Source: Chaetorhynchus papuensis
Lineage: Eukaryota > Chordata > Aves > Passeriformes > Rhipiduridae
Length of the DNA: 64,000 nt
Direction: 5' to 3'
NCBI GenBank assembly: GCA_013396525.1
Contig: VWYX01000274.1
Span: forward strand, 495,371 to 559,370
A program made the position numbers and the translations under genes. Below the pieces are notes generated by a model, which was given only the letters and a program-made list of their open reading frames with translations, did not search any database and was not told the DNA's origin. This document shows positions 1-13,790 of this stretch, one piece after another (the first letter of the stretch is position 1; every line of letters begins with the position of its first letter).

Positions 1-3000
1 GGAATGTATTTAATTCTTAAAGCAGCTCAGAAAATGAATGGCAGCTGCTGGTTTTGGTTAGTATTACATTCAACAGCAAAGTGCTAGGGGTTGGTAACAT
101 ATCCACAACAGCATCAGTCCACTCATAGCTTCTTGAAACATTAGTTCAGAATATAAATATGAAGTAATTTGCTTGCTCAGTGCAAAAGAATAAAGCTGAA
201 CACCTGAGTTGTCAATACCATAATAGCAGCTCAATAGGAAATGCTGTCTCCAATTGAAAAGACAAAACAGCATAATTAAAATCCTTATGGGAATTACAGC
301 AAAAGCTATCCTATTCTGCTGTTGCAGAATCCTCTGGATCAGCTGATACTCTTTTTGAACATCTCAGAAACTGTTTACTGGTATTTTTCAAACTGGAAAT
401 GCTGTTTTGAAATACAAAAGAACATCATGTTCTTCTACAGCAGCACCACTGTCTTATTAGTGGCAAGTTGCTACGCTTGAAAGTTGACCATGAAGAATTT
501 ACGAGACAGTGAATCAGCCATCTGCTCAGCAGGAGTGTTTTAGCCAGCATAGATGGACTGATATTGCTCTTTCATGCAGTGGGCATAAAATTCATGGCTG
601 CAGCTGACCTCTATTAGAATGCAGTCCATTCCAGGTAAATATATGACAAGCTATTCCTAAAGCTGCTTTAATTGCTATATGGGAAAATAATACAAGAACC
701 TCCAGAAGAGCATCCTATGGTAGATATACGGACCTGTGCTTGACTGAATTATTGTAATCTCAATACACATTGAGCAATATTCCAGGCAGCCAGTTTTGTC
801 TTGCTCACCTATGAAGGAAATTGTAGGAGAGACATAAAAATGCATGTATAAGAAACAGGGAAAAGTTACTGATCCATGAGGCTAAAGAGATTTAGTGTCA
901 GTTGGCATGGAGTACTTGAATGCCAAAATAACCAAGTCTAGATTCAGACTGACAAAACATGTACCTCACCAATTTCCCTAAAAAGCTGTGTTGTGAAAGA
1001 CTGGAGGACTGAATACTTTATTCTTAAATATTGAAATTATGTGTATCTGAGAAAAATTAACAATTAATGTCACACAGTACTAGGTATCTGGAGTATGTAT
1101 GATGCCACCCATTTTTTTCATACTTCTGTTTTTAATTATTTCTCCCATGAATAGCTTTTCAGTTGAATAAGTATTCTTCATTTCTACAGAATGCTTTTTA
1201 TGAGAGTTCAAATAGGAAGTTCAAGCAGACTTACTATTCCAATTCTCCCCCGATCATCAAACCCTTAAACCAGCTCTAAAGAAAACCCCTGTTCTAAGAA
1301 ATAAAGCCAGCATGTTTAGCTTTTGAGAAATTCTAATACTGAATACAGTTCTGTATAAAGATTCTCTATGCTTGTGTGGGAAAGCATCAGAAATGTAAAA
1401 GCTGTTCTTTCCAACTCCTACTGGATTTTTTCATTTTAAGATGTATTTATCACACCATCCAAGTGGGATGATCTCTTCACAACTGATTAATGTGAAGATA
1501 AGTATCAGTCCTGGTTAGATGGGATTTTCTTCACAAATGCTCTTTGCTCAGGGAAAAACTGGCAATAGAAAGAAAAGGAAGGTGTTCTGGAGGACTTAAG
1601 ATCAAATCTGCCTTTGGTACAGATGTAACTGTATTCAGTTTTTATCCATCCTCTCTGCCTTAAGCTGCTTTCAGATTCCTTATACTGAGTGGTGCTTGCA
1701 GTCATTTCTATCTGCAGTATGAGGGAGTATTGCTGTATTTTAACTATTTATAAAAGTTAAAAAAAAAAATCCCTGTCTCACACTTATGGACAACCTTCTC
1801 ATAAACTCCGTTGATTCTTTCTAACTTTAAAATGAAATTCAACTTTTTAAAAGCTGTCATGCAATTATTGTTTAGCACAGCCTTCATCTACGTATATGTG
1901 TTCCGGCATAACTAACTGCTTGATTTATTAAAAAAAAAAAAAAACCCAAACAACAAACTTTTTATTTTTAACTTGTTTATATTCCTGTTTAAGCGCAGAT
2001 ACAAACCCACTAAGGTAGGGCAAGATTGATTATATCCATTCTTTGCACCTTTTGCACATCTGTGTACCAGCAATTACATTGAGGCAGCCCAGGAATTAGT
2101 TAAGGGCACAATCATAGAGAGAGGACGAAGAAAAGAACCAGCTCAGCTATCAGGTTGTGCCTGTTCACATTTACATACATGAAATGCACCCATTCATTTG
2201 GGAGTCACAAAAAAACTCCTGAGTCAAATGGCATTTTGCAGATTTTACTTCAGAGCAGAAATGCCACTTTAATTGAAGGAAACCAGTGAAATAAATGCTG
2301 TATTTTCAAGAGACATCACGGAGTGCAAAGGTTGTGAACAAAGCAGTAACAGCTACAATGAGCCACCAGAAGTAATAGCGAAAACTGTCTTCTATAGCAT
2401 ATGCACAGTTCAGGCCTTTTCTTCACACCTCAGAATGCAACAAGAATATCCATCAAACTCAATCTGTTGCTCTACCAGTGAAGATGTATTTCAAAGAGAG
2501 AGTGCAGGCAGTTACCTGGGAAGATCATCTCTTCTGTAAACAACCGAGATCTAGGGGTAGCTCTGATGTAAACTCCTTGTTTTCTCTTGAACTGCTCACC
2601 AACCAGCCAGAGCTACAAACAGGGAGCCTCTGTGTTGGAATAATGATTTTTGATGTGTCCTTCTTTTAAAAATATCTATAAATTTGGATAGCTAACTTCT
2701 AAATTTACAATCAGTGTATGTCTCACTAATTTAAATTAGTAAAACCTGACCTGTCCAGCAAAACTATATGATGTCTGAGTTTGCATTATGGATGTACCAA
2801 ATATTTTTGTCCTTAATTTCCTCTTTTACATCTGAACCATGGTGAAAAGCTCCTACCTATGTATGTGAATGGCAAGAAGCCTTGCTCAGCAAGCAGTCTA
2901 ACTGCAAGGCATATTCCATACTGTTCATTTACCTTATAGTAACTCAGAACACAGTATGTCCATGCATGAGATATCATGTTATGGTTAACCCTATGTTTCT

Positions 3001-6000
3001 TGCCCTCCTGGAGGGTTGTCTGACTCCTGTATTGACTTTTTATCAAATATCAAAAGGCAATGCTTGAGAATTCCCCAACTTGAATTCAAATCCTACTTGA
3101 CCTATGATTTTCTGGGTGTGGACAAAATGTACCAGCTGATCTTTCAGTGAAAAATTCAAGATATTGTTAGAATGGTGTCTTAAATACATTCCAATGTAAA
3201 TTTAATTCTGTACATAGCAGTGATCTTGAAAATTTTCTTAATTGCTTTGACTTCTGATAATATGCAAACATTGTCACTAGAAATGGCATATGCTATATTT
3301 TGAGTAGAAAAAAATGTGTCTCCTATCTTTGCACATGTTTTTGTGCTGTTGATCATGGGCTTTTTAAAAGCTCAGCTTGTTCTTATGTAAGACTGCTCCT
3401 TCAGGATTGGTTAGATTTGGGTTTATGAGTAATTTTTAGACACTACTGATACTTTTTCTTTTTAATTGCATTAGGAGAAAGCTAAGAATGTAGAGGAATT
3501 TTACTTTTTTCAGGTTTTGTAATTAATCGAAGAATTAGTTAATTTCTAAGTTCGACTTCACACTATTATCTTGAATTGTAAAACTGTTACACTGCAATTT
3601 CATGGAAAATGGTAAATTTGTACTCTGTCAAACTTTGCAAGCACATAAATCATTGAGACTATGTTCTCTCATTCTCATCTTAATCAAGAGTAAATTCCCT
3701 TTCATAATCTCTAGTCTACAACAGTAAACTAAAAAGCAGATCATTAGAATAATTAGAATTCTAGTGGCAAACAAACCAGCTCTTATTATTGTTTGCATGT
3801 GAAGTAAAGCTCTCAACTCATAATTTTCTTTAAAGTCTTCAGATTTAAACAGAACATCATGATGTTTTCATGAACAAGAGGAAAAATGAAGCCTGACCTC
3901 CCAGGCATAAATCCTTTATCTTCTCTGTTCACCCCACCGTGGCTGGGCAGGGTCTGGCAGTGCTGGGAGTAGATGGGAGCTGGCGGCCAGCTGACTTCTG
4001 CTAAATGGAAGAAAGTATTGTGTCTGCCTTTTCTACATGTAGTAGAGATGCTATGGAGGTCTTTCTTCATACAGCTAATTTTCATGAAATCTGTATTGCT
4101 CTAATTACCTCTAATTATGCTGTGTCACATAGGGCAATGAATCCAAAAGTGATTAGGGAGAAAGGGAAGGCTGGGCAGTTAACATAGGCTATAATTTCAT
4201 TCAGTTTTCATCTTCAGAATTACTACTTTCTTGCTTCTCATTTTACCTCTGTTTCTCTTACAACATTCTACCAATTTCCAGCTATGTTTATGTTTCTCTT
4301 ATTAATGGTCTCTGTTTTCCATGTACCATTTTCAACACATTTTGTGTTCCGAAGGTCCCATCCCAGATTCAGATTCCTGATCCTCCTAATCCTCCAGCTC
4401 TATGACCCTAAACCCCCTTGTTTGTTTTAGCAAGCCATAAAACACTAAATTGCTTTTCCCTTAGCTTTTTCATTCCTCTGCAAATAATTTTCTAAAAACA
4501 ATTTCTCCCCATCTTTACCATCGTTCTTCCTGAGAACAGTTTCCTGCCAGCAGTACTCTAATAGGCGCTGTTATGGTCATACAGGTTGGAATATGCCATT
4601 AGTGAAAATGTTCTCCCATTGCAAGATGCAGTAATTCGACAGGAATTTATCTTCTCCCTGGCCGATCTGATCCAAACTTCCTGTGTTTACTGTGCTACAG
4701 CTGCAGCTTTTGGTCCAAGAAGGGTAACTATGAGGCATAAGATGAGGTACACTATTTCTCTGCATACTTTACAAACATCAGGGCTTGACCAGAGGAAGAT
4801 TTACTGATGCTCTTCATCCTTTTCTTATCTTGTGAGTCCTCTGATACTGCCTGTCCTCATTTCTGCTGTGTGAGAGGACTGTGACTGAAAAGTGTTCTTT
4901 CTTTTATGAAATACTATTGTCTGCCCTGAGATGTTCTGATGTCCCTCCTGACAGGAGCAAGGAATGGTTGGGTGGCCTTGCTCTTCAGCTTTCAGAGAGG
5001 AAGGGAATGTTGTAGCTAAGGACTTTGAGAAAGGTGCTCTAACCCACAGAAATTCTCGGCTTAATGTACAAACTTCTTATTGTCAAGTCTAAACAAACTG
5101 CGTTGCCTTGCAATGAGAGTATGCTGATGATCACGAGGTCCTGCAAATAATGACATTCCTAGGACAGCCTGGCCTATTAGGAGAATTAAAAAAAAAAAAC
5201 TGCAACAAACAGCAGGAAACATTTACATACAACCCAGTACATATTAGTCAAGATGTATTCAGAATGCCTAAAGAGTGCCCAGTTTACTGGAGTCAGCATA
5301 CAGCAGTTAAAATTCACTACTCGGTACTATTTTCACACAGTCCCTTTGTTAGAGCAGCCAGCTCAGGCTGGGCACAGGCTTGGCATAGGCACAGCCCCCT
5401 TGTCTGGGGTGGGGGCATCTGGAATGCTTCAGGTCTGTCCAGATTTAATACATCCATTGACCCTCTTACAGCTATCATTTGGTGCAAAATACTTCAAGAC
5501 GAGGAATGTAAACACAGACTGTTCTGGTCATGTTCTGCTTCAAAGTACCTGAGAAACAGAGGCCACTCCCATAGCATCAGCCTATATCTGTGGAAAAAAT
5601 GCACACAAAATTGGGGGCCCTTGTTCATACCTGGATGGAGAATCCTACCTCTGGGTTGGTAGATGTAGTGCTAGAAGCTACAAAAGAATATGGACTGTGT
5701 CTTTCCCTGCAAGATTAAAGGAAAAATGAAATGAAAAATGAAAATAAAAAGTGTCTTGGCCCTCATCTGTTATCTGTGGCACCTTTTCCAGGCCTAGCAA
5801 CCAGCAGCTCCTCTTCTTAGCCAGGGTTGCTTGCTGTTCACAACAGGACAGTTTTTCTGCCTGGCAATACAGAAAAAGCAGGTTAAAACGGGTTAGAAAG
5901 GGTCTAGTGGACTCCAGTATGGTGTCAGGTTGTTTTCCATAGTTGCAGTTGATCTGACTGCTCCCTCCCAGTGAATCTGCCTGTCTGGGTGCCAAACGAA

Positions 6001-7139
6001 GAAAACACACAACCTGCTGAGCTTTAAAAGGTCCCTCTTGTTCCCTCTGAATAAGTTGTTAGAATGCCTGTTTTGGTGTCTTAGGTCACTATAAAAAGTC
6101 CAAAAAACCAGATCCACATCCTGCCTTCTTATAAATATTTTTTAAAGTAAAAGAGAATGACACTGTGCGGGGCTCACCAGGAAATGCTATGGATCAAGCT
6201 TTGTTGTTTTGTAAGCCCAGGGTGATTTTGGAGGTGAATCTCCCCAAGCAGAGTCTTTCAGAGGGCATGTGAGGATGGCAGGCTGTCCTGAGGCTTCCCA
6301 ATGATCCTTCCACCACTGGTGATGCTTCAGAGCTCTATGGATAAGAAATATGAACTGCTGAGGGATTTTTTTTCTTTAGTAAGTTAGTACAATGTAGATG
6401 CAAGACTTTTTACCGCTTCCAGGAAGAACAGGCAGGAAATAACTATCTAAATAGAGGAAAAACTGCAGTTGCTGAAAGTAAACCACTTTAACTGATAGTG
6501 AGGAATGGAGAGCCTACTCCTAGCATTGTGAGCAGGAAAGAAAGGATCTCCGATTTGATGATTAGTGACAAATTTGTGTGAGTTGGCAATTCTTTGAAAA
6601 TGAAATTTATTAAACTTGAAATAAAATGTTCACCCCTGAATGAACATCTCCTTTTGTGAGGTTCTAAGATTTTGCTCATGGGCTTTCTTACTGCTATTCT
6701 CTTGTTTGAATGACTGTACCCTTAAGGCCAAAATCCATATTGCTGAGTTATTATGAAATACAGACTTTGTCTCCATGTGCTTCTAGACTTAACATAGCTC
6801 AACAAATGACACCTGTGTGGTAATTTTGAAGAGAAAGGCTGAAGAAAGACAGAAAGGGGAGAAAGGTATAGCTGGTGGGCTGATGTGATCACTTGAAGAC
6901 ACTGCAGTGTTTTGTGTATTCCAGCACTGATGCATGTACCTGTAGGTGTTTTTTGTTCATGTCATTATCTAAGTTGATATGGATAGCAATAGGAGCTTAC
7001 TTCCAGTCTTAGGGATTGTATGTACTTAAACACTTTGCCAACAGATTTTACGTGTGTTTTTGAAATCTGTTAAGGAGAAATGTGATTAGGAAAAAGCAAA
7101 TTTTCTCACATGGTGAATTTTTTTAAGCCTAAAGGTTAA
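1..7139. other. No gene recognised; unique AT-rich DNA
   Basis: The sequence is AT-rich and low in repeats. Open frames reach 170 codons (5150-5662, plus), but their translations are compositionally random: no domain, no signal peptide, and no adjoining splice sites that make a gene model. Short A tracts occur (for example near 1931-1944 and 5189-5200), along with a 16-bp AT palindrome at 2725-2740. No CR1 end, tRNA or other RNA gene was recognised. It is probably intergenic or intronic. Confidence 0.6.
2725..2740. repeat. 16-bp perfect AT-rich palindrome
   Basis: ACTAATTTAAATTAGT equals its own reverse complement. One or two 16-bp palindromes are expected by chance in 64 kb of this composition, so it may be meaningless. 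It holds two inverted TAAT homeodomain cores. Confidence 0.6.
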
Positions 7140-7262
7140 GTTCAAGCTTTCTCAGCATATTGACGCGAGGAATTACCCATTAATTAAATAACATGAGTCA
7201 TATTCTACCATTGATTTTTTATATATTTCTTGCTGTTTGATTTTAATTAATGGGCGTTCTGT
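7140..7262. promoter_or_regulatory. Candidate enhancer-like block with inverted homeodomain sites
   Basis: CCCATTAATTAAA (7176-7188) recurs exactly inverted as TTTAATTAATGGG (7242-7254), with 53 bp between the arms. Each arm contains a TTAATTAA homeodomain-type core. A consensus AP-1 site, TGAGTCA, lies at 7194-7200. Paired inverted homeodomain sites with an AP-1 site are typical of vertebrate enhancers, but no conservation data were available. The inverted repeat itself is certain; the regulatory role is inferred. Confidence 0.35.
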
Positions 7263-10254
7263 ACATAGAGGATTCAAGAAAAGGTCCAGTGTTTAGAATG
7301 GGAACTATAAAGTAAAACATGGATCTGGTAGCGTGGTTTGCTAATTGCAGTAACGATTGCCATCAGAGCCTCCTACACTGTCTGTGCTCAAGCAAGATTG
7401 CCATATGTCACAGGAAGCCTTGCCTGAGCAAGGACAATCAACCCCAGAGCTGATTCACTCTTATTAAAATGAAACACAGATTTTAATGTCTTTGGAGAGT
7501 ACTGAAAAACTTGAAGGTAGGACAAAGTAAGGTGTATTTACCTCCAAATTCAGCCTGTATTTTAACAGTAGGTTTGGCATTTTCATGGAAGACTGAAACT
7601 GCCAGCATCAGAAAAGTTTAAAAGAAGGCTCCAGCTCATGGGCTTGATGCACTAAGCTTTGCTGATTGCTCACTACCAAGGCAGGTAAATGTGCTTAAAC
7701 TAATGTCTGCATCCCTGGATCAGAAGCAGGGCTGCACTGTGCTACATGGAATTTCAATGGAAATAAGAGAGTGCTCTCTGCAAAGATCATACAGTCTAAA
7801 ATAGTGTCAGTGTTGAGTGTTTGTCTATGCGTGGGGGCTTTTCCATAAGACAGAACTGTGCAGGATGGTTCTTTTCATAACACAATGAACTTTGCTGCTC
7901 AGAGAAAGCGCCTTCAGTGCTCAGAAATCAGGAAAGAAAATTTAGATTGGCAGGGTAAAGAGTAAGCATAGCCAACACAGAGTGCTTAAAAAGATATATT
8001 TGAAAGGAAGTTCAGAGCTGCTGCTTTGGTTATTTCATTGTATTCTTCCTGCTCCAATCTACAGTTCTTTATCTGGATATACAGAACAGTTGGCCTTATT
8101 AGAAAACGAGAGCAGTGTATTTTATGGCATCAAGAGGCCACGGAGACCAAAATCAGAGATGCCACCTCCCATAAAACTGTGATCCTCCCAGAACGACTCC
8201 TCAGCTGGCTCCTGGTATGTGCAAGGAGCAACCTCCAGTCAGCCAGCCTGTGGGACCAGTCATTTAGCTCACTCCAACTGACCTTCTCTCTTAAAAAGGA
8301 TCAGGATTGCTGGGCTATATCTGCCACAGTGCCTGCTATTTTTTTTCTTCCCGGAGTTTTATTTGTCTTGCAGGATCGAGTCCTAGTTGCATAATTACGC
8401 TTTCCAGAATTAAACAGATAAATTTGCCTTAAAGAGATAATGTTAACATTGGCTGCAGCATCAGGTTCTTAATAAACTGAGGGGCATCAAAACTGGTGTT
8501 TTTTTAAAACATTTGTTTCCATGATTGTAATTTTTTTAATGAATTTTCACAACAGACTGTATACTCATCTGAAAGTCAGCAGCTTCCCTTTGCAAAGCCT
8601 GGTTCCCTCTGTCTCTGCATGCTGCAAACATGCACGGTACAAGCTGTGGATAAATTTTCTTCCAGCCCATGTCACATCACGCTCTCCATATCTTTGTATT
8701 GCTCCCCTCAGTATATTTGGGATTAACTTGCACCACAAGCACATCCCACTGCATCAGGGAATCTTAGGTGTGTGATTTGTTCTGGTATGGCATCATACAA
8801 TGTAGTCACGACATAAGGCAGAGGCAACAATTAAAATTGATGTTATCCATTTAAATAGAAATGATTTTATTAAGATTTACTTTGAAAGTGTAATATGACT
8901 GACAACCAGTGATTATTTTAAATAAATTTTGAAGCTAATGGCAGTGGACACTGTGTGTGTGTATGCATGTGTGTGCAGGGGTCTTTTGTAATGCTTGGAG
9001 GTTGCTTAGCTGACACCCCAAATCAGGGAGCATTGTTTTTCAAACTAATTTTTATTGTCATCCAGTTTATTCTTTTTCTCCTGATATGTGTCCCTTGTAT
9101 CAATTTTAGACTAAAGTAGTGCAGAAACAAAAAAGGTAATGGCACTTTCCACAGTATTTCAAAAGGTTTTTAAGTGGAAAAAGGTATTTAGTATTTTTAA
9201 TAAGCATCTTCAATACTATTGAGTTGGTTTCTTTGTTCATATCACAAGATTAATTATGCTGTCAAGCACTTTCAAGGCCTGCTTAACAAAGATTCAGTGA
9301 TATAATGGTTTGCTTCGCGTTGCCTTTTTTCTGCATAGCAATCACAATCAGCATTAGACAATTTAAAACCCTTTCACAAGCCGGAAGTTCTGAAGAGCCT
9401 TTTAATCAACAAAAGTAATTTTGCAAACAACTAGATACAGCGTTTTTCATATTAACTAACTTGTATTAAACTCTGCTATGTGCTTGAATCTCTGGTTCTG
9501 GTAATGGATTATTCAGATTTGCAAGAGACTAAAAGTGGGGAACACAATTAGCACAATATGCAGTTTGTACCCCACAGAAATTGTAATCTCATACCATTCT
9601 CCAGCTTAATATAAACATGGTATTAGTACTTCACTGCAGTTCCATATATTTTAATTTTCTCTTAATATGTTGTCCTTGTGTAATTACTTATTTTTTTTAA
9701 ATGCTTGGAAACGTAATCCTTGTTTTAAGGGAGACCACTATTTCTATAGGACAGGTTAGAAATCAAATTCTAATACACTACAAGATTCTGAAATTCAAGC
9801 TACAATAGGAAAATCTCTTTAGAAATGCTTGCCTTCTAAAATCATCGAGCTCAAGAATGTTTTGTTGAGTAATTTTATTGCCATATAGCATTGTAAGAAA
9901 TCCCACATGATTTAAAAACACGTATTTGATGGAGAGATTGTAAACGCAAAAATACACTATGGTGACTTTTTTTTTTTTGTCAAGCACATATATAAATGAA
10001 ACTAACCTGTTAATGACACCTTTAAAACACTCTTTTTTTTTTTTTCCCTAAACTGCTAGAAGCATTAATTTGTACCGTTGCTGCATGTGGTAATTAGCAA
10101 CTTCAGCAGCGATTTTCTCTGCCCTAAACCTTTTGTGTTTGACACTATTCCAACCCGGGAGAGGAGTGACCCTGGGATACAGTGCTACAGGACAAGTGGA
10201 GCAAATCCTGTCACAAGAAATAACAGGGTCAGAAGACATTGCTAATGAAGTCAT
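7263..10254. other. No gene recognised; unique AT-rich DNA
   Basis: This is AT-rich non-repetitive sequence with a short imperfect GT run at 8952-8976 and T tracts near 9968 and 10033. The longest open frame (8026-8394, plus) has no recognisable domain. Nothing else is supported. Confidence 0.55.
8952..8976. repeat. Short imperfect (GT)n microsatellite
   Basis: A TG dinucleotide run is interrupted once by an ATGCA-type break near its middle. It is short enough to have low mutability. Confidence 0.7.
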
Positions 10255-10500
10255 AGCAACTGGTTTAAAGAGCCAATCAGAGAAGGCAACAATCTGTAAA
10301 TGAGGATATAATTAGCAGAAAAAATAACATGCTTTGGTTGGATTCTAGGGGAGCCAGTAATGAAGGCAATGACTGGATACTGAGAGAGATTCCAAAAGAT
10401 TAGAGCAAACATTGTACAACAAAGAATACCTAATTAGCAAAAAAGTGAATGTGCCTTAATTAGAAGAAAAATATATGATTGAAAGACATGGAGTAGGCTT
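10255..10500. promoter_or_regulatory. Candidate conserved enhancer with three TAATTAG sites
   Basis: Three copies of TAATTAG lie at 10309-10315, 10431-10437 and 10457-10463, all on the plus strand. AACAAAG, which fits the SOX consensus WWCAAWG, is at 10418-10424, and a CCAATCA box is at 10273-10279. The block has no long simple repeats and no reading frame. This density of homeodomain and SOX-type sites resembles conserved developmental enhancers. The motifs are visible; conservation and activity are inferred. Confidence 0.4.
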
Positions 10501-13500
10501 TTAATATGAATATAATAATGACTATTAGCCCAAATCTCCAGGATGAAAAAAAAAAGTCCTAACTTCACTTTTTTTGCCTTTACCATTTTGATAAATGGTC
10601 GTGAAGAAGATGGACTGTAAATTCATACCGTTGTGTGGACATTAATACTATTAAAACAGACAATTTTGAGACAGTAATTTAATGGGTTTCCACCCAATTT
10701 ACACATTTACTACCCCTAACACAGCACTGCAGACAAAGCAGTGCTGTGTCTTTTGGCTGGCCTTAATGTTCTTCTGATGTGAGGAAGTAATTATTAAAAG
10801 AATTTCAGGTAGGTGTCCTGTGGCACACGAGCTTCGTCCAGATATGCTGCTAATAGGAAGAAACCCTGGGTGGTGTTTCACACAGAAAAAGAGCCAATGG
10901 TGCTGAGGCCTCGGTTGTGTGTACATAACTACTACACTGCTGCAACTTGCTTTTATTTGTTGCTGTTTGGTTGGTTTTTCTTTGGGTTTTTGCTGGTTTT
11001 GTTTTATTTTTTTGAAGTAGGGGCTGATCCAAAATTCATTAAATGCAAAGAAAAAGCTTCCAATAAGTTCACTGGCTTCTAGATCAGACTCGGAGTGAAC
11101 AGAAACCCTGGAAATTTTATTAGTAAAAATTAAACATGTTATTATCCTGAACATAATAGACCCAAATAGAAGAATCCCATAATGGATTGTGCCAGTACAG
11201 TATATGCACAGTATTTATGGCTAGCAGTGATGAAAAGTATAATGTTCTACTGCTTATCATTTTATTACAATAAAAAAATCAGGACTCTAACTTGTTAATA
11301 ATTTTTCACCTTTATAGACATCTAAATGATATTATATTTCCTCCCTTTTTTCTTTTTACAAAATGGTTCTAGGATATTGATTGTCATTTATTTTTACTCA
11401 CGATATTTAATTGTCATAATTAGCAATCCATGTCTCATTCTCTATCTTAAAAATATCCTGTCAATTTTATAGCATATTTATAGATTAATTTAAATGTATA
11501 ATTTAATTTATTACTGCATACCTTTGGTTTGTCTGTAACATTAAAATACTTATGGTACAGAATATTTTAATTAAAACTATTCATCAAATGAAGTCCAGGT
11601 AGCATCCTTATCCTTGTTTGCAGTAGGGGGTTCTGGCAGTGAAAGCAAGCAAAATAATGGGTCAATTAAAAAAAAATCTAAATATAGCTTTTTCAGAGAT
11701 CTGATTGCTTAACTCAAGGTTAAAAAATAAAAGGAAAGAAAAAAAAAGAAGAAAGAATGTGTTTTTCAATGGATTCCACAAATAAGATTATGATTTTTTT
11801 TTTCCTGTTGCAGACATCAAATCTGCTAATGTCATGGCCAAAGCAGAAGTAAAACTAGACAAGTAATGGGCTTGAATTTTCATGTGTGACATATCTCAAT
11901 TTGACAGTGTCTGCAGGAAATTGGGATACTGTTTTCAGAGGGTTCTACTTGTGAAAGGAGCTGTACTATTAATTTTTTCTAATGCTGGGAAATTCACCCT
12001 CTATTTATGAGAATAAAAGTATTTACCCTTTTAGGTCAAGTGTTTCTTCATATTCAAAAATAGAAAACTTTTAATGATATTTCTAATAAACTAACAGTTA
12101 TTACTTTGCTGTGCTAGGGAAAAAATACAGCATAACAGTGTGGTGAAAATCCTACCTCCAGCATTACTGAAACAAGGTTTTACTGCAGCTCTCAGTTGAC
12201 AGTAGGTCTACCATTCTTTTGCCATGCATGCTATTAATTCACTTTCCAGAACTGTCAGGTACTCTGAAAGTAAGAGAAATATACTAAAAATATCAGTGTA
12301 TTTCTCTTCTTCCTTTTGCTAATGTATCTCCGCCGATGCTATTTTAAATTAAGCAATGAAGTAGTGTTGAAAGTTCTGACTGGCTTTGATAACAAAATAG
12401 ATTAAAAAAATTAACCAGTTAAACAAGAAATATAAGAAGAAATAGAATCAGCTGACAGCTTAATTGTTCAGCTTGTATGCAAATATTCTGACAATAATTT
12501 GCCAATGCTTTTGAATATAAGTTTAGAAACACATAATTATAACATTAATTGTTTCTTCTGCTTTAATTCTAGGTTTCTGTCACAAAATAGAAGGCTTAAC
12601 TGTAATTCATGAGGAAATATAAAAAGTATATTCATTTTGTATTCAATTAGCTTTAAGCGTATTCCAGTGCAGTGCAGTATTACAAAATAATTATTTATGT
12701 TAATCTACAGAGGAAGATACAGTGCGTTGGCATAATAAATTGTCTTTATGGTGTGCAGCAATGCCTTTTGAATCACCTTCTGTACTCACAAACAAGAGCA
12801 TCTACGTGAATGGAGTAGTTGTCAGATTGCAGGATAAAGACAATGAATTAGTGGCATGTAGGGAAGACACAGCCCTACAAAATCCACCATTCATATCAAT
12901 ATTTGTGTTTTAAACTATGTTGTAATAAAATTGAATGTCTGAGCATGAGTCTGAAGTGAGAAGAGAGAACATGATGCTGGAAGGCTGGATTGGAATTTGG
13001 CCTGGGTTTCTTATTCTTATTCCAGCTCTGAATGCTAAATTAATCACTGAGATTTATATGAAGGTGAAAGCTACACAACATCTTCATCAAGGAAAAATAG
13101 GGTTACAATTCAATAAATTGTGTGGTAATACTTTATTGACTAATGAATATACAGCTTCTTCTAACTGCAGTATTTTACTTTTGGGGACTGTAACAGCATT
13201 GCAATTACATTACTAGTATTTGCTAAAAATATGCCTGTCTTGTCTCCTGATCTTAAAACATGCTTTGAAAAAGGAAGTGAAAGAAGGCCCAGAGAGAGCA
13301 GGTTATGCACCATCCCAGAGTCTTGTGGGGAAATAAACCATGCACAGATAATAACAGTGCAAATGAGTTGATGCTGCTATTTTTAAACAAGCTGTTATTA
13401 TTGACTAACAGAGGTTGCTGTAGGTGGGATGCTGTTAATGACAAAAGCTCTGGAACAGTGGAATTGCTACTAATCCTGTGCTAGAGAGCCTGATAATGAG

Positions 13501-13790
13501 AAACACCTAAGTGCAGAATTAAATGGTCCTCTAAAATGATTTCTGCTACATACTTGATAAGGAGTCATAGCATCCAAAGCAGACCCTTTTCTTTTTCAGA
13601 AATCTCTATCCAGAGATCCCATATTACTGCATTCACAAATGAGAGAGATGAGGGAGTCTTCAGGGGGTTATTAGTGAAGCTTTCAAAAAGAGAGGAATCA
13701 AATCACTTTGAAACAGCCAAAAAACATCTGGGAAAAGCTATTTTAGGGCCCACTCAGGGAAAAAAGGGTCATGCCACTCTGAAAAAATCG
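10501..13790. other. No gene recognised; very AT-rich stretch
   Basis: This is among the most AT-rich parts of the window, especially 11,230-11,580. An A-rich purine tract occupies about 11,722-11,757. The 151-codon open frame on the minus strand (10699-11154) is rich in Lys and Gln from A-rich sequence and matches nothing recognisable. No transposon end or RNA gene was identified before the CR1 copy that starts near 13,791. Confidence 0.55.

Noticed and set aside
5150..5662. 170-codon plus-strand frame
   Set aside because: No recognisable domain or gene structure, and an overlapping frame in another phase. A frame of this length can arise by chance in 64 kb.
10699..11154. 151-codon minus-strand frame
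   Set aside because: Composition follows A-rich sequence (Lys/Gln runs). No domain, and opposite-strand frames overlap it.
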